From JBGPIK01 sp041484845 (GTDB lineage Bacteria; Desulfobacterota; Binatia; UBA9968): a stretch of DNA of 22,464 bases. The position numbers and the translations under genes were made by a program. Where the stretch lies: positions 1-22,464 of the forward strand of contig JBGPIK010000056.1 in assembly GCA_041484845.1 (NCBI GenBank), read 5' to 3'. Under the pieces are notes generated by a model. The model was not told the DNA's origin, ran no database searches, and saw only the letters and a list, made by a program, of their open reading frames with translations. Positions 15,971 to 22,464 of the stretch are shown piece by piece (position 1 is the stretch's first letter; each line of letters opens with the position of its first letter).

Positions 15971-16083
15971 GTTCCAAACGTTCCAATCGTTCAAGTCGTT
16001 CCAATCGTTTTCTGAGGTTCAAGGGGTTAGTTTGGATGTACTCGGACGGCTGGAACGTTTTGAACGATTGGAACGCCTGGAAC
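15971..16083. repeat. Long inverted repeat built from 9-base units
   Basis: The left arm 15971-16002 and right arm 16052-16083 are reverse complements at 28 of 32 positions, around a 49-base loop. Each arm is made of nine-base units of the type GTTCCAATC (left: GTTCCAAAC, GTTCCAATC, GTTCAAGTC, then GTTCCAATC; the right arm is the same in reverse). It sits wholly between the SDR stop and the ligase ribosome binding site. RNA from this stretch would form a long hairpin within the presumed operon transcript. The period of nine also yields a spurious Leu-Glu-Arg repeat on the minus strand. Confidence 0.85.
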
Positions 16084-16108
16084 TCGACGAGCCCAGCGAG
16101 GAGAGATA

Positions 16109-17755
16109 ATGCTTGACGGCGTCGTTCGTTTTCCTCCCGAATTCGCGGCGCGCTACCGCGCCAAAGGTTACTGGGAAGATCGTTCTCTTACCGATACGTT
16201 CGCGGAGATTTTTGCCAAATACGCCAATCGTGTCGCCGTTATCGATCGCGGTCAGTCTGTGACCTATGCGCAGCTCGACGAACGCGCGACGCGCTTGGCG
16301 CTGAATCTTCTGGATGAAGGGCTCAAGCCGCTTGACCGCGTGGTCATGCAGCTCCCCAACGTCGTCGAGTTAGCCTATCTGTATTTTGCATTGCAAAAAA
16401 TTGGCTGCATTCCGATTATGGCGCTGCCATCACACCGGTTCCGCGAAATGAGCCAGTTCGTGGAGCTGTCGGGCGCGGTAGCCTGTGCGACCCTGGATAA
16501 AACCAAAGACTTCGATTACCGCGACCTGGTGCGCAGGATTCGCGATACGAACAGCGCCATGCGCTTCGGCATTGTGCTCGGTGACGCGCCTTCGGGTTTT
16601 ATGGGCCTGGGCGAGCTTATCGAACGTCCGAGCCGCCGCTCTGCGGATGAGTTAAAAAAGATAAAGATTGATCCCGAAGACCCCGCTTTGTTTCAGCTCT
16701 CGGGGGGAACCACCGGCGTCCCGAAACTCATTCCGCGCACGCATAACGATTACGTTTACAATTCCAAAATGGCGGCAGCCGTGACCGGAGTCGGGTCGGA
16801 CAAAATATTGCTCGACGTTCTGCCGCTTGCCCACAATCTGCCGCTCGCCTGTCCCGGATTGCAAGGCTTTCTTTTGCATGGAGGCAAGGTCGTGCTGGCC
16901 AATACAACGCGCGGCGAGGATATTTTCGCGCTGATTGAACGTTACGGGGTCACACACATTCACGTGGTACCGGCGCTTCTGATCCGCTGGATCAACGACC
17001 CGCTGATCCAAAAATTCGATTTGTCCTCTTTGCAAATCATCCAGAGCGGCGGGCAGCGGCTCCAGCCGGAAGTGCGCCGCCGCACTAAAGAACTCATTCC
17101 GAGCGTTACGGTGCAGGAAAACTTCGGCATGGCTGAAGGAATGCTGATGTTCGTTCGTCTCGATGATCCTGAGAACGTGAGGATGGAAACGGTCGGCAGG
17201 CCCGTCAGTCCGGACGACGAGGTGCGGCTCGTCGACGATGACGATAACGAGGTCGCTCCCGGCGAAGTCGGTGAATTGCTCGCGCGCGGCCCCTACACGC
17301 TGCGCGGCTACTTCGGCGTGCCGGAGTACAATGCGCGGGCATTCTCGTCCGACGGATTTTACCGCTCCGGCGATTTAATGCGGCGCCATCCTTCGGGAAA
17401 TTACATGGTCGAGGGGCGCAAAAAAGATCTCATCAACCGAGGCGGCGAAAAAATCAGCGCTGAAGAAATTGAAAACCTGATTCTTACGCATCCGGCGGTG
17501 CAAAATGTCGCTTGCGTGCCGATGCCCGATCCCATCTTAGGCGAGCGCATGTGCGCTTGTGTGATCCTGCGCCGAGGTCATGTTTTGACTTTGAATGAAC
17601 TCGTTTCATTTCTCGTGAAAGAAGAAATCGCCAAGCACAAGCTGCCCGAACGCCTGGAAATTCTCAACGATTTGCCTTTGTCGCCCTTCGGGAAAGTATC
17701 GAAGAAAGATCTGACCGAAAGAATCGCGCAAATGCTGAAGGAAGAGGGCAGCTAA
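16109..17755 (+). CDS. Aryl-acid AMP ligase (EntE/DhbE-type adenylating enzyme)
   Basis: 548 aa, full length for the family. It activates a carboxylate with ATP to the acyl-adenylate and normally passes it to a thiol. Core motifs: LSGGTTGVPKLIPRTH (197-212), NFGMAEG (338-344), YRSGDL (418-423) with Asp422, GRKKDLINRGGEKIS (436-450), and GKVSKK (528-533) with Lys529. The N-terminus (EFAARYRAKGYWEDRSLTDT) and RTHNDY are specific to the 2,3-dihydroxybenzoate/salicylate ligase group. The pocket segment is AHNLPLACPG (241-250). Relative to DhbE, position 240 equivalent is Cys248, as in salicylate-type enzymes. The Val usually before FGMAEG is Asn338, and Tyr in HNY is Leu244. No carrier protein or NRPS gene is near, so a CoA ligase role in degradation is more likely than siderophore synthesis. 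GAGGAGAG precedes the ATG. Confidence 0.92.
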   Translation: MLDGVVRFPPEFAARYRAKGYWEDRSLTDTFAEIFAKYANRVAVIDRGQSVTYAQLDERATRLALNLLDEGLKPLDRVVMQLPNVVELAYLYFALQKIGCIPIMALPSHRFREMSQFVELSGAVACATLDKTKDFDYRDLVRRIRDTNSAMRFGIVLGDAPSGFMGLGELIERPSRRSADELKKIKIDPEDPALFQLSGGTTGVPKLIPRTHNDYVYNSKMAAAVTGVGSDKILLDVLPLAHNLPLACPGLQGFLLHGGKVVLANTTRGEDIFALIERYGVTHIHVVPALLIRWINDPLIQKFDLSSLQIIQSGGQRLQPEVRRRTKELIPSVTVQENFGMAEGMLMFVRLDDPENVRMETVGRPVSPDDEVRLVDDDDNEVAPGEVGELLARGPYTLRGYFGVPEYNARAFSSDGFYRSGDLMRRHPSGNYMVEGRKKDLINRGGEKISAEEIENLILTHPAVQNVACVPMPDPILGERMCACVILRRGHVLTLNELVSFLVKEEIAKHKLPERLEILNDLPLSPFGKVSKKDLTERIAQMLKEEGS

Positions 17756-17795
17756 GGCTTTCCTGTTTGACTTTCTCGCGAAACCTGAAAAGACA

Positions 17796-17892
17796 TTTTT
17801 CACCACGAAGGCGCGAAGCACACGAAGGTCTCGGATTATTTTTAATATAAAACATTCTTAAACTTCGTGCTTTTCGTGCCTTCGTGGTAAAA
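17796..17892. repeat. CACGAAG-type dispersed inverted repeat
   Basis: The left arm (17796-17828: T run, then CACCACGAAGG and further CACGAAG units) and right arm (17863-17892: CTTCGTGC, TTTCGTGCC, TTCGTGG, then an A run) are reverse complements with few mismatches. They flank an AT-rich centre of about 35 bases. Similar 'caccacgaagg...cacgaag' sequences are frequent dispersed elements in many soil and sediment bacterial genomes (general knowledge). It lies about 40 bases after the ligase stop, and the arms with flanking T/A runs could terminate transcription in both directions. Confidence 0.7.
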
Positions 17893-18011
17893 ATCTGTTT
17901 CGTCACGTGCTGCTTCGATGTTGCACCGTCGTCAAGAAATTTGCGCAAGCGGGGAACACCGCGAAGAGGTCTGACCTGGACGTAATCTCAATGGGGTCTA
18001 AGGCATTTCTC

Positions 18012-18041
18012 TTGACCCTATTTCCATAACCTTCCTATAGT
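18012..18041 (+). promoter_or_regulatory. Candidate sigma-70 promoter of FIST gene
   Basis: TTGACC (18012-18017) and TATAGT (18036-18041) are spaced by 18 bases. The expected transcription start, about 7 bases past the -10 box, falls only a few bases before ATG 18051. That would give a leaderless or near-leaderless transcript, although AGGA at 18042-18045 is a possible ribosome binding site if transcription starts farther upstream. Confidence 0.4.
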
Positions 18042-18050
18042 AGGAACAAG

Positions 18051-19235
18051 ATGCTTCGAGCCGGCGTCGGACAATCGACTGACGTTTCGACAGAACGGGC
18101 GGCGGAAGAAGCCGCTAAACAGGCGATGGTGCAAGCGCGGTGCGCACGTGCCGATGTCGCCGTCGTCTTCTTCACTGTCGAGCATGCCGCCCACAAGCGC
18201 GACCTGATTGAATCGCTCCGCCGCGTAGTTCATAGCGATCAGATTGTCGGCTCCAGTGCCGCCGGGATTCTCACGAGTTCCGGCGAAGTGGAGGGGACTT
18301 CCGCGATGGCGGTGCTCGTTCTTTCGTCCGATCATATCCAAAGCGATCCATTTTTGTTCACGCCGCTGCGGGGGCGGGAAGATCAAATTGGATATGGAAT
18401 CGCGCGGTTCAAGCAGCGCGTTGAAGGCCAAAACTCCCTGCTGGCATTGTTCCCCGACACTTACAACGGGCAGCCGCAAAAGTTGCTGCAGGCGCTCGAA
18501 AGCAAAATGGGTTTTGTCCCCGTGGTCGGCGCGGGCTCATCGGAAAATGGCATGGCGCAGGTGACGTACCAGCTCTGTGGCGATGCGCTCGATACGAACG
18601 CGGTGGCCGGCTTGCACGTCGCCGGTTCTTTCGAAGCGCTGATCGAAATCACCCAGGGCTGCCAGCCGATCACGAAACCGATGGTGATTACCAAGGCCGA
18701 TAAAAATTTCATCTACGAGATAGACAGCCGTCCCGCGCTCGAGGTTTTTGCCCGGACGCTCAAGGGTCCGCTCGCCGAGGACCTGAGACGAGCGCTCATG
18801 TATTTGTTCGTTGGCTTGCCCGCGGACGCGAAAGAAAACAGCGTAGCGCCGGGGCATTATGTGGTTCGCAATATCATCCGCCTCGATCCCGACAACGGAA
18901 TCTTAGGCGTGGCGGAGGAAGTGGCGGAAGGGGAGGCGATGATTTTTACGCTCCGTGACGGGCAGCGGGCGCGCGACGATCTCAATCAAATGCTCCAGCG
19001 GCAGACCGGCAAACTGGCCGGGAGGAAACCCGCCTTCGGCTTTTACTTTAATTGCTGTGCGCGCGGCCATTCGCTCTACGGCGTTCCCGGCATTGACACC
19101 GCGTACATCCGCCAAGCACTGGGCGATTTTCCGCTCATCGGTTTTTTCGGCGGCTACGAACTCGCGCCGCTCGGGCGAGCCAATCATGTGTTTGCATATA
19201 CCGGGGTTCTGGCGCTCATCACGGAGGCAAGCTAG
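18051..19235 (+). CDS. FIST domain protein (FIST_N + FIST_C)
   Basis: 394 aa, no signal peptide. The N-terminal half fits FIST_N: alternating short strands and helices including DVAVVFFTVEH (35-45), IVGSSAAGILTSSGEVEG (65-82) and VVGAGSSENG (158-167). The C-terminal half fits FIST_C: AFGFYFNCCARGHSLYG (328-344) and PLIGFFGGYELAPLG (361-375), ending HVFAYTGVLALI. FIST domains are thought to bind small ligands such as amino acids and usually occur in signal proteins with histidine kinase, methyl-accepting or GGDEF domains. Here the protein stands alone, so its output partner is unknown. A sigma-70-like promoter lies directly upstream, and an inverted repeat separates it from the ligase, so it is probably a separate unit. 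Confidence 0.9.
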   Translation: MLRAGVGQSTDVSTERAAEEAAKQAMVQARCARADVAVVFFTVEHAAHKRDLIESLRRVVHSDQIVGSSAAGILTSSGEVEGTSAMAVLVLSSDHIQSDPFLFTPLRGREDQIGYGIARFKQRVEGQNSLLALFPDTYNGQPQKLLQALESKMGFVPVVGAGSSENGMAQVTYQLCGDALDTNAVAGLHVAGSFEALIEITQGCQPITKPMVITKADKNFIYEIDSRPALEVFARTLKGPLAEDLRRALMYLFVGLPADAKENSVAPGHYVVRNIIRLDPDNGILGVAEEVAEGEAMIFTLRDGQRARDDLNQMLQRQTGKLAGRKPAFGFYFNCCARGHSLYGVPGIDTAYIRQALGDFPLIGFFGGYELAPLGRANHVFAYTGVLALITEAS

Positions 19236-19258
19236 CTCGAATTATTCATGCGTGTGGG

Positions 19259-19434
19259 CGATCGAGAGGCGAGCTCTCCAGAGCGAGGCAATGGGTCTGT
19301 GCGTTGGCGCGGCTCGCAAACTGCGTTTCTGGAGCGAACGCCTGAGAAAAACGCGAGCGACGATCCGAGCACCAACGACGGCATTGAAACTGTTCGTCTC
19401 TGTGCCTCGCTCTTCCGATCTCGCCTCCCGATCG
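19259..19434. repeat. Inverted repeat pair, 32-base arms
   Basis: The left arm 19259-19290 (CGATCG-x-GAGGCGAG, then AGAGCGAGGCA) and right arm 19403-19434 are reverse complements at 27 of 32 positions, with a 112-base interval. It begins 24 bases after the FIST stop. No transposase is encoded between the arms. It may be a small MITE-like element; the right arm contains a 14-base match to a sequencing adapter (see findings). Confidence 0.55.
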
Positions 19435-19495
19435 ACACCGTGTCATCGTTTTTCCTCTAATTTTCATGAAAGCTTGTTTCACCCTTGCCCATGAA

Positions 19496-19680
19496 AGGTC
19501 GGCGCGAAGGGGCAAACCTGGAGGTCGCAGACGTAGAGCCGTACAGGTGTTGCCAGGCCCGGACTGTTGGAATGAGCACCCATGGGGCTGGGGAGGGGTG
19601 CAATGGAGCCACAGACCCATCGGCTGCGTCCGGAAGGTTTGTCCCTGAACGCCACTTTCGGAGGAACGGTGAATAATGCG
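19496..19680 (+). mobile_element. Possible group II intron domain I fragment (structured RNA)
   Basis: A noncoding stretch with several nested complementary pairs. GGCAAACCTG (19511-19520) pairs with CAGGT-G-TTGCC (19544-19554; one bulge). CCGGAC (19559-19564) pairs with GTCCGG (19628-19633) and encloses GCACCC/GGGTGC (19576-19581 with 19596-19601) and AGCC/GGCT (19607-19610 with 19622-19625). After this comes CTGAACGCCACTTTCGG (19645-19661). The order of helices and the CTGAACGC-TTTCGG segment resemble domain I of mitochondria-like group II introns (compare ACUGAACGCAAGUUUC in Ll.LtrB). The 5' GTGCG end, domain V and a reverse transcriptase are all absent. If correct, it is a decayed fragment; otherwise an unknown structured RNA. 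Confidence 0.35.
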
Positions 19681-19733
19681 GGCCAGAGAGGGGGGTTACA
19701 CCTGCCTTCTAATGGATGTGCCCTTGTTTCCCT

Positions 19734-20753
19734 TCATAATCTCGATGTCAATCTCAGGCCGAGGATCTTTCGAGCGGCTTTTGCGTCGGTAACCACTTTT
19801 CTACCGAGCCTATGCGCGATTTCAACAGTCATTTTCACAACGTCTGAATGCTTTTTGATAATTTCATTTTTATGCGGATACATCCAATAGCAGTCTTCGA
19901 TGCCGACTCTAACCACATCAGCGCCCAACAAAATTCCCATGACGGCCATCGGTAGCCAGTTACGGCCGCCCGGATAAATGCCGACGACGCTACGGGGTAT
20001 ATTTCTCTTCAGGATATTCATGTTGGTGATGAGCTGCAAATACGACCACGGGTCTTGGTTGATGACAAGGGCATCATGTTTCCCAGCTTGAATGTTCAAA
20101 ATATGGGGTGCCCAAGTACCAATACCCCGGTCAAAAAGGTAGTTTTTGAACCCTAGATGACTCTGCGTATCGAATAGCTGATAAACCGGTTTCACGTGAT
20201 GAGCTTCCAACCACTGAACTCCTTCGATGGTGCAGCTCGCGCTAACGTACGAAGGCTGCCCTGTCGTATGATGACCGATAGGAACCAGTAGAGATCCCTG
20301 AACGTACTTGTTTCCATTTCCCAATTCCAACAGTTCTTGCGTTCCGGTGATGTAGTCGACCTCCGCATTACGTACCGGGTAATACGATTGAGTGAACATG
20401 ATGCAGTCACCCACTTCAGCGAAAACGCCATCAAGGATTTTGGCCAAGAGCTTATGATTCATTTGCGCCTGTCCGGTCTTTGGGTCTCGTGGATGCACGT
20501 GCACAATAATAGCTCCCGCCTTGACAGATTCGACTTGTTCCCTGATTTGGTCCTCTAGTTTGGTTGGAACAGCCGGAAATCTCGTGCCCCCGACTTGCCA
20601 GCCGGGGCAGGCGCTTTCTACAATAAGCGGTTTGTCCATCGTCCGGATCCTAGGTTCCATATCGACTGGAAATTTTTCCGTGACCATGTCTCTGCCCATT
20701 GCAAAGGGAGCGTATTTGGATCTGCCGGCAGAAGTCGGCTTCTTATTGTCCAT
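19734..20753 (-). CDS. BKACE family (3-keto-5-aminohexanoate cleavage enzyme-like)
   Basis: 339 aa from the ATG at 20753, where GAGGAGG lies just upstream; a longer frame to 20798 lacks such support. BKACE enzymes (DUF849) use zinc and acetyl-CoA to cleave beta-keto acids into acetoacetate and a CoA ester. HVHPRDPKTG (85-94) supplies the zinc ligands His85 and His87, and VRVGIED (281-287) supplies Glu286. The TIM-barrel pattern continues through AGKHDALVINQ and GIYPGGRNW. The core starts near residue 41 (KPLIVESACPG), so there is an extra N-terminal stretch of about 40 residues that many members lack. The usual VRVGLEDN is VRVGIEDC here, and the substrate residues differ, so the keto acid is not known. 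It is 141 bp downstream of the binding protein gene on the same strand. Confidence 0.93.
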   Translation of the reverse strand: MDNKKPTSAGRSKYAPFAMGRDMVTEKFPVDMEPRIRTMDKPLIVESACPGWQVGGTRFPAVPTKLEDQIREQVESVKAGAIIVHVHPRDPKTGQAQMNHKLLAKILDGVFAEVGDCIMFTQSYYPVRNAEVDYITGTQELLELGNGNKYVQGSLLVPIGHHTTGQPSYVSASCTIEGVQWLEAHHVKPVYQLFDTQSHLGFKNYLFDRGIGTWAPHILNIQAGKHDALVINQDPWSYLQLITNMNILKRNIPRSVVGIYPGGRNWLPMAVMGILLGADVVRVGIEDCYWMYPHKNEIIKKHSDVVKMTVEIAHRLGRKVVTDAKAARKILGLRLTSRL

Positions 20754-20894
20754 TGTATCCTCCTCGTAACGAAACTCATGAATGATCCGATAGGTCACGC
20801 AAAGAGTTAAGCTCAGGTATTCTTAATGCGCCACGATCGCCTGTCTGTATTGTTGCAGTTGGAAAGTGGGTCCGCTGCTGACGAGTTAATCGGA

Positions 20895-21863
20895 CTATCT
20901 ACTTATTTGTTCAACTAGAGTGTTGTCGAAGAACTGCTTTGGATCAGCACCCTTCGCTTTAGGGTCGTCAACGAGTTGGAGCAGGTTAGCGTAGCTTCTT
21001 TCGTTAATTTTGAGGGTCTCACCGAAAAATTTTCTGTAATACTCAAACGTGGACAGCAAGATCGCGTCATCTTCAACCCGGGTATACTTGCGCAGCACTT
21101 TTTTACTTATAGCCGCATCCGATTTAGCCAACACGAGTCCCTCGGTAAAAGCACGCAAAAAATTGATGGCGATCTCCCGGTTCTTAGTGTCCTTCAGCCA
21201 CGATTCCCGAGCGGCTATCGCCGTCGTGGGAAATGCGCCGTTCTCCGTTTTCGCCAAGTTGCTAAGCTGCGTAAAGCCCTTTTTAAGAGCGACCTCGCTC
21301 GCTGGGTAACCTAGCATGGCCGCATCCACCCTCCTACTTGTAAGCCCAGCGATGGCCTCGGCGCTACCTCCGATTTGAATAAAGATAACATCGGTTGGTT
21401 TCAATCCTGCCGATCGTAACATCGACAACGCAGCAAAGTGCGTCGAAGTCCCGAATCGTGTCACCGCGACCGTTTTCCCTTTGAGGTCGTTGACGGACTT
21501 CATGTCCGGCTTGGAAAAACAATCAGTTGTATAGACGCCCGTTTGCGCGCCAATGGTAATCAGATCGCCGCCCCCAAGGCGGTTCAGCACAACCGCTGCT
21601 CCGCTAGCCAATCCTATGTCGAATTGTCGTGACGCCATGGCAGGAACAATGACGCTGGAACCCGCCGAGACAAACAGCGGAGCTATCTCGAGGCCGTATT
21701 TTTGAAAGATTCTTGCTTCTACGGCAATCCAGAAAGGTGTGGTTGCGCCAGTAAGCGGGGTATAAGGGACAATGCCTTTGTAGAAGTCTGCTGCCTTCGC
21801 CGGAGGCCCAAAGACGATGCCTGTTACAAAAGCCAAAGCCCCCAAAAGGCGCACAATTTTCAT
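20895..21863 (-). CDS. NMT1/SsuA-like periplasmic binding protein
   Basis: 322 aa. The ATG at 21863 is used because GGAGGAAC lies upstream and a signal peptide follows (MKIVRLLGALAFVTGIVFGP, cleavage after PAKA). Pattern: TPFWIAVEARIFQKYGLEIA (42-61), FDIGLASGAAVVLNRLGGG (81-99), DLKGKTVAVTRFGTSTHFAA (126-145) and AAMLGYPASEVALKKGF in the second lobe. The VTR-x-G-xx-TH-xxA cleft motif is nearly the same as that of the protein at 8052, so the two may bind related ligands and share ancestry. It is transcribed ahead of the BKACE gene, suggesting the imported solute is a BKACE substrate or precursor. No permease is present. Confidence 0.92.
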   Translation of the reverse strand: MKIVRLLGALAFVTGIVFGPPAKAADFYKGIVPYTPLTGATTPFWIAVEARIFQKYGLEIAPLFVSAGSSVIVPAMASRQFDIGLASGAAVVLNRLGGGDLITIGAQTGVYTTDCFSKPDMKSVNDLKGKTVAVTRFGTSTHFAALSMLRSAGLKPTDVIFIQIGGSAEAIAGLTSRRVDAAMLGYPASEVALKKGFTQLSNLAKTENGAFPTTAIAARESWLKDTKNREIAINFLRAFTEGLVLAKSDAAISKKVLRKYTRVEDDAILLSTFEYYRKFFGETLKINERSYANLLQLVDDPKAKGADPKQFFDNTLVEQISR

Positions 21864-22115
21864 GCCGTTGTTCCTCCGAGATTCGGACCCTAGTTGATAA
21901 TGCGCTGACCGGCAACAGAATTCATTTATCAGTGAGCCCAGATTCAGGGTCATCAAATCTTTCACGGTGACACAAGCTTCGCTTCGATCTCACGCAAAGC
22001 CTTCCTGAGCGTGCACTTCTACTCGGCGCACAAGGTAGCGATATTTTTGCCTGGCGTGGAGCGGTGTTGTTTCGCCGTTTGTTTCAAGTCCTTCTTCCTG
22101 GTCGGCAGACGGCCA

Positions 22116-22391
22116 TCACTCCTTGATCGCTCTCACAAACGTCACCACACTCTTGTTGACCGCAAGGAATGGCGCTTGCCACTTCACCTCAGGGTCCGGG
22201 AATGCTTCGACCGAAACATTGGTAAGAGCGAGAAAAGGTTTCTCTGGGTTGTTGAGGAAGTCGGACAGCCGTGAACTGTATACTCCCGCCCCCGCCAATG
22301 GAATGAACAATGCCCCTTTGATCTTATAAGTGTCTGTAATAATTTCGACCTCAATTCGTTTGCCCGTTGCCGCCGTTGTCGTCATGGCCAT
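22116..22391 (-). CDS. Small conserved hypothetical protein
   Basis: 91 aa, no signal peptide or membrane span. GAGGAGG is well placed before the first ATG. The N-terminal strands KRIEVEIITDTYKIKGALFI are followed by RLSDFLNNPEKPFLALTNVS (41-60) and a final strand VNKSVVTFVRA. The order 'IeG-l-lp-rLsD-LN-p-kfl-Lt-v...vnk-i' is one I associate with a family of small beta-rich proteins (possibly DUF6812), but I cannot confirm it. Role unknown. It is upstream of and co-directional with the binding protein gene, with 252 bp between. Confidence 0.72.
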   Translation of the reverse strand: MAMTTTAATGKRIEVEIITDTYKIKGALFIPLAGAGVYSSRLSDFLNNPEKPFLALTNVSVEAFPDPEVKWQAPFLAVNKSVVTFVRAIKE

Positions 22392-22464
22392 TCTTGCCTC
22401 CTCGCTGAACTTTAGGATTTAGCAGATTTTAGCAGAGTTAGGGGTCAGAAGGCGATTACAACTC
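22392..22464. other. Right window edge
   Basis: Only the ribosome binding site of the gene at 22391 and a short AT-rich repeat (TTTAGCAGATTTTAGCAGAG near 22417-22436) are visible. This could be promoter DNA; it is too short to judge. Confidence 0.3.

Noticed and set aside
15801..16022. Minus-strand frame encoding a Leu-Glu-Arg repeat
   Set aside because: It is the reading of the nine-base repeat units and overlaps the SDR gene; no ribosome binding site.
19246..19620. Frames across the gap after the FIST gene, either strand
   Set aside because: Arg/Cys/Pro-rich translations typical of noncoding GC-rich DNA; they cross the inverted repeat and the structured region.
1..22464. CRISPR array, prophage, toxin-antitoxin or other defence system
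   Set aside because: No regularly spaced repeats, no Cas, phage structural, nuclease or toxin motifs seen on either strand.

Overview
This 22.5 kb window reads as bacterial chromosome from an environmental heterotroph. There are no rRNA or tRNA genes, phage genes or transposase genes. Genes are mostly preceded by clear GGAGG-type ribosome binding sites. Intergenic regions are long and rich in inverted repeats. The mixture of periplasmic solute-binding proteins with no ABC permease beside them, amidohydrolase, CocE hydrolase, BKACE and VOC genes resembles uncultivated soil or sediment lineages of the deltaproteobacterial, NC10, Rokubacteria or Tectomicrobia type. That placement is inference from gene content, not a phylogenetic result.

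Layout. (1) Positions 1-4700 are sparse: a small VOC protein (323-745), a secreted three-cysteine protein (1342-1998), a family-3 solute-binding protein (2655-3479), then a poorly conserved stretch with a 57-aa ORF whose stop codon abuts that of an opposing cysteine-rich protein (3804-4235). An 18-bp perfect palindrome lies at 4432-4449. (2) Positions 4685-7501 hold a protein with a sigma-70-region-2-like segment, a second VOC protein and a convergent citrate synthase (gltA). (3) Positions 8052-10181 pair an NMT1/SsuA-like binding protein with an AbrB-type membrane protein. (4) Positions 10549-12767 hold a cysteine-dioxygenase-like cupin converging tightly on a CocE/NonD hydrolase. (5) Positions 13077-17755 form a co-directional catabolic-looking series: NMT1-like binding protein, ACMSD-type amidohydrolase, SDR dehydrogenase, aryl-acid adenylating enzyme. 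A FIST sensor protein follows at 18051-19235. (6) Positions 19236-19733 hold an inverted repeat and a candidate fragment of a group II intron. (7) On the minus strand at 19734-22391 a small conserved protein, a third NMT1-like binding protein and a BKACE-family enzyme run in that order of transcription.

How it may fit together. Four exported solute-binding proteins occur without any ABC permease or ATPase. Three sit next to a possible alternative membrane partner (AbrB-type) or to small-molecule enzymes (amidohydrolase/SDR/ligase, BKACE). My main hypothesis is a set of modular uptake-plus-degradation cassettes in which binding proteins work with remote or non-ABC membrane partners. The aryl-acid ligase has a pocket residue (Cys248) seen in salicylate-type rather than 2,3-dihydroxybenzoate-type enzymes and has no siderophore genes nearby, so aromatic acid degradation is a reasonable guess. 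At least five inverted-repeat elements punctuate the intergenic regions.
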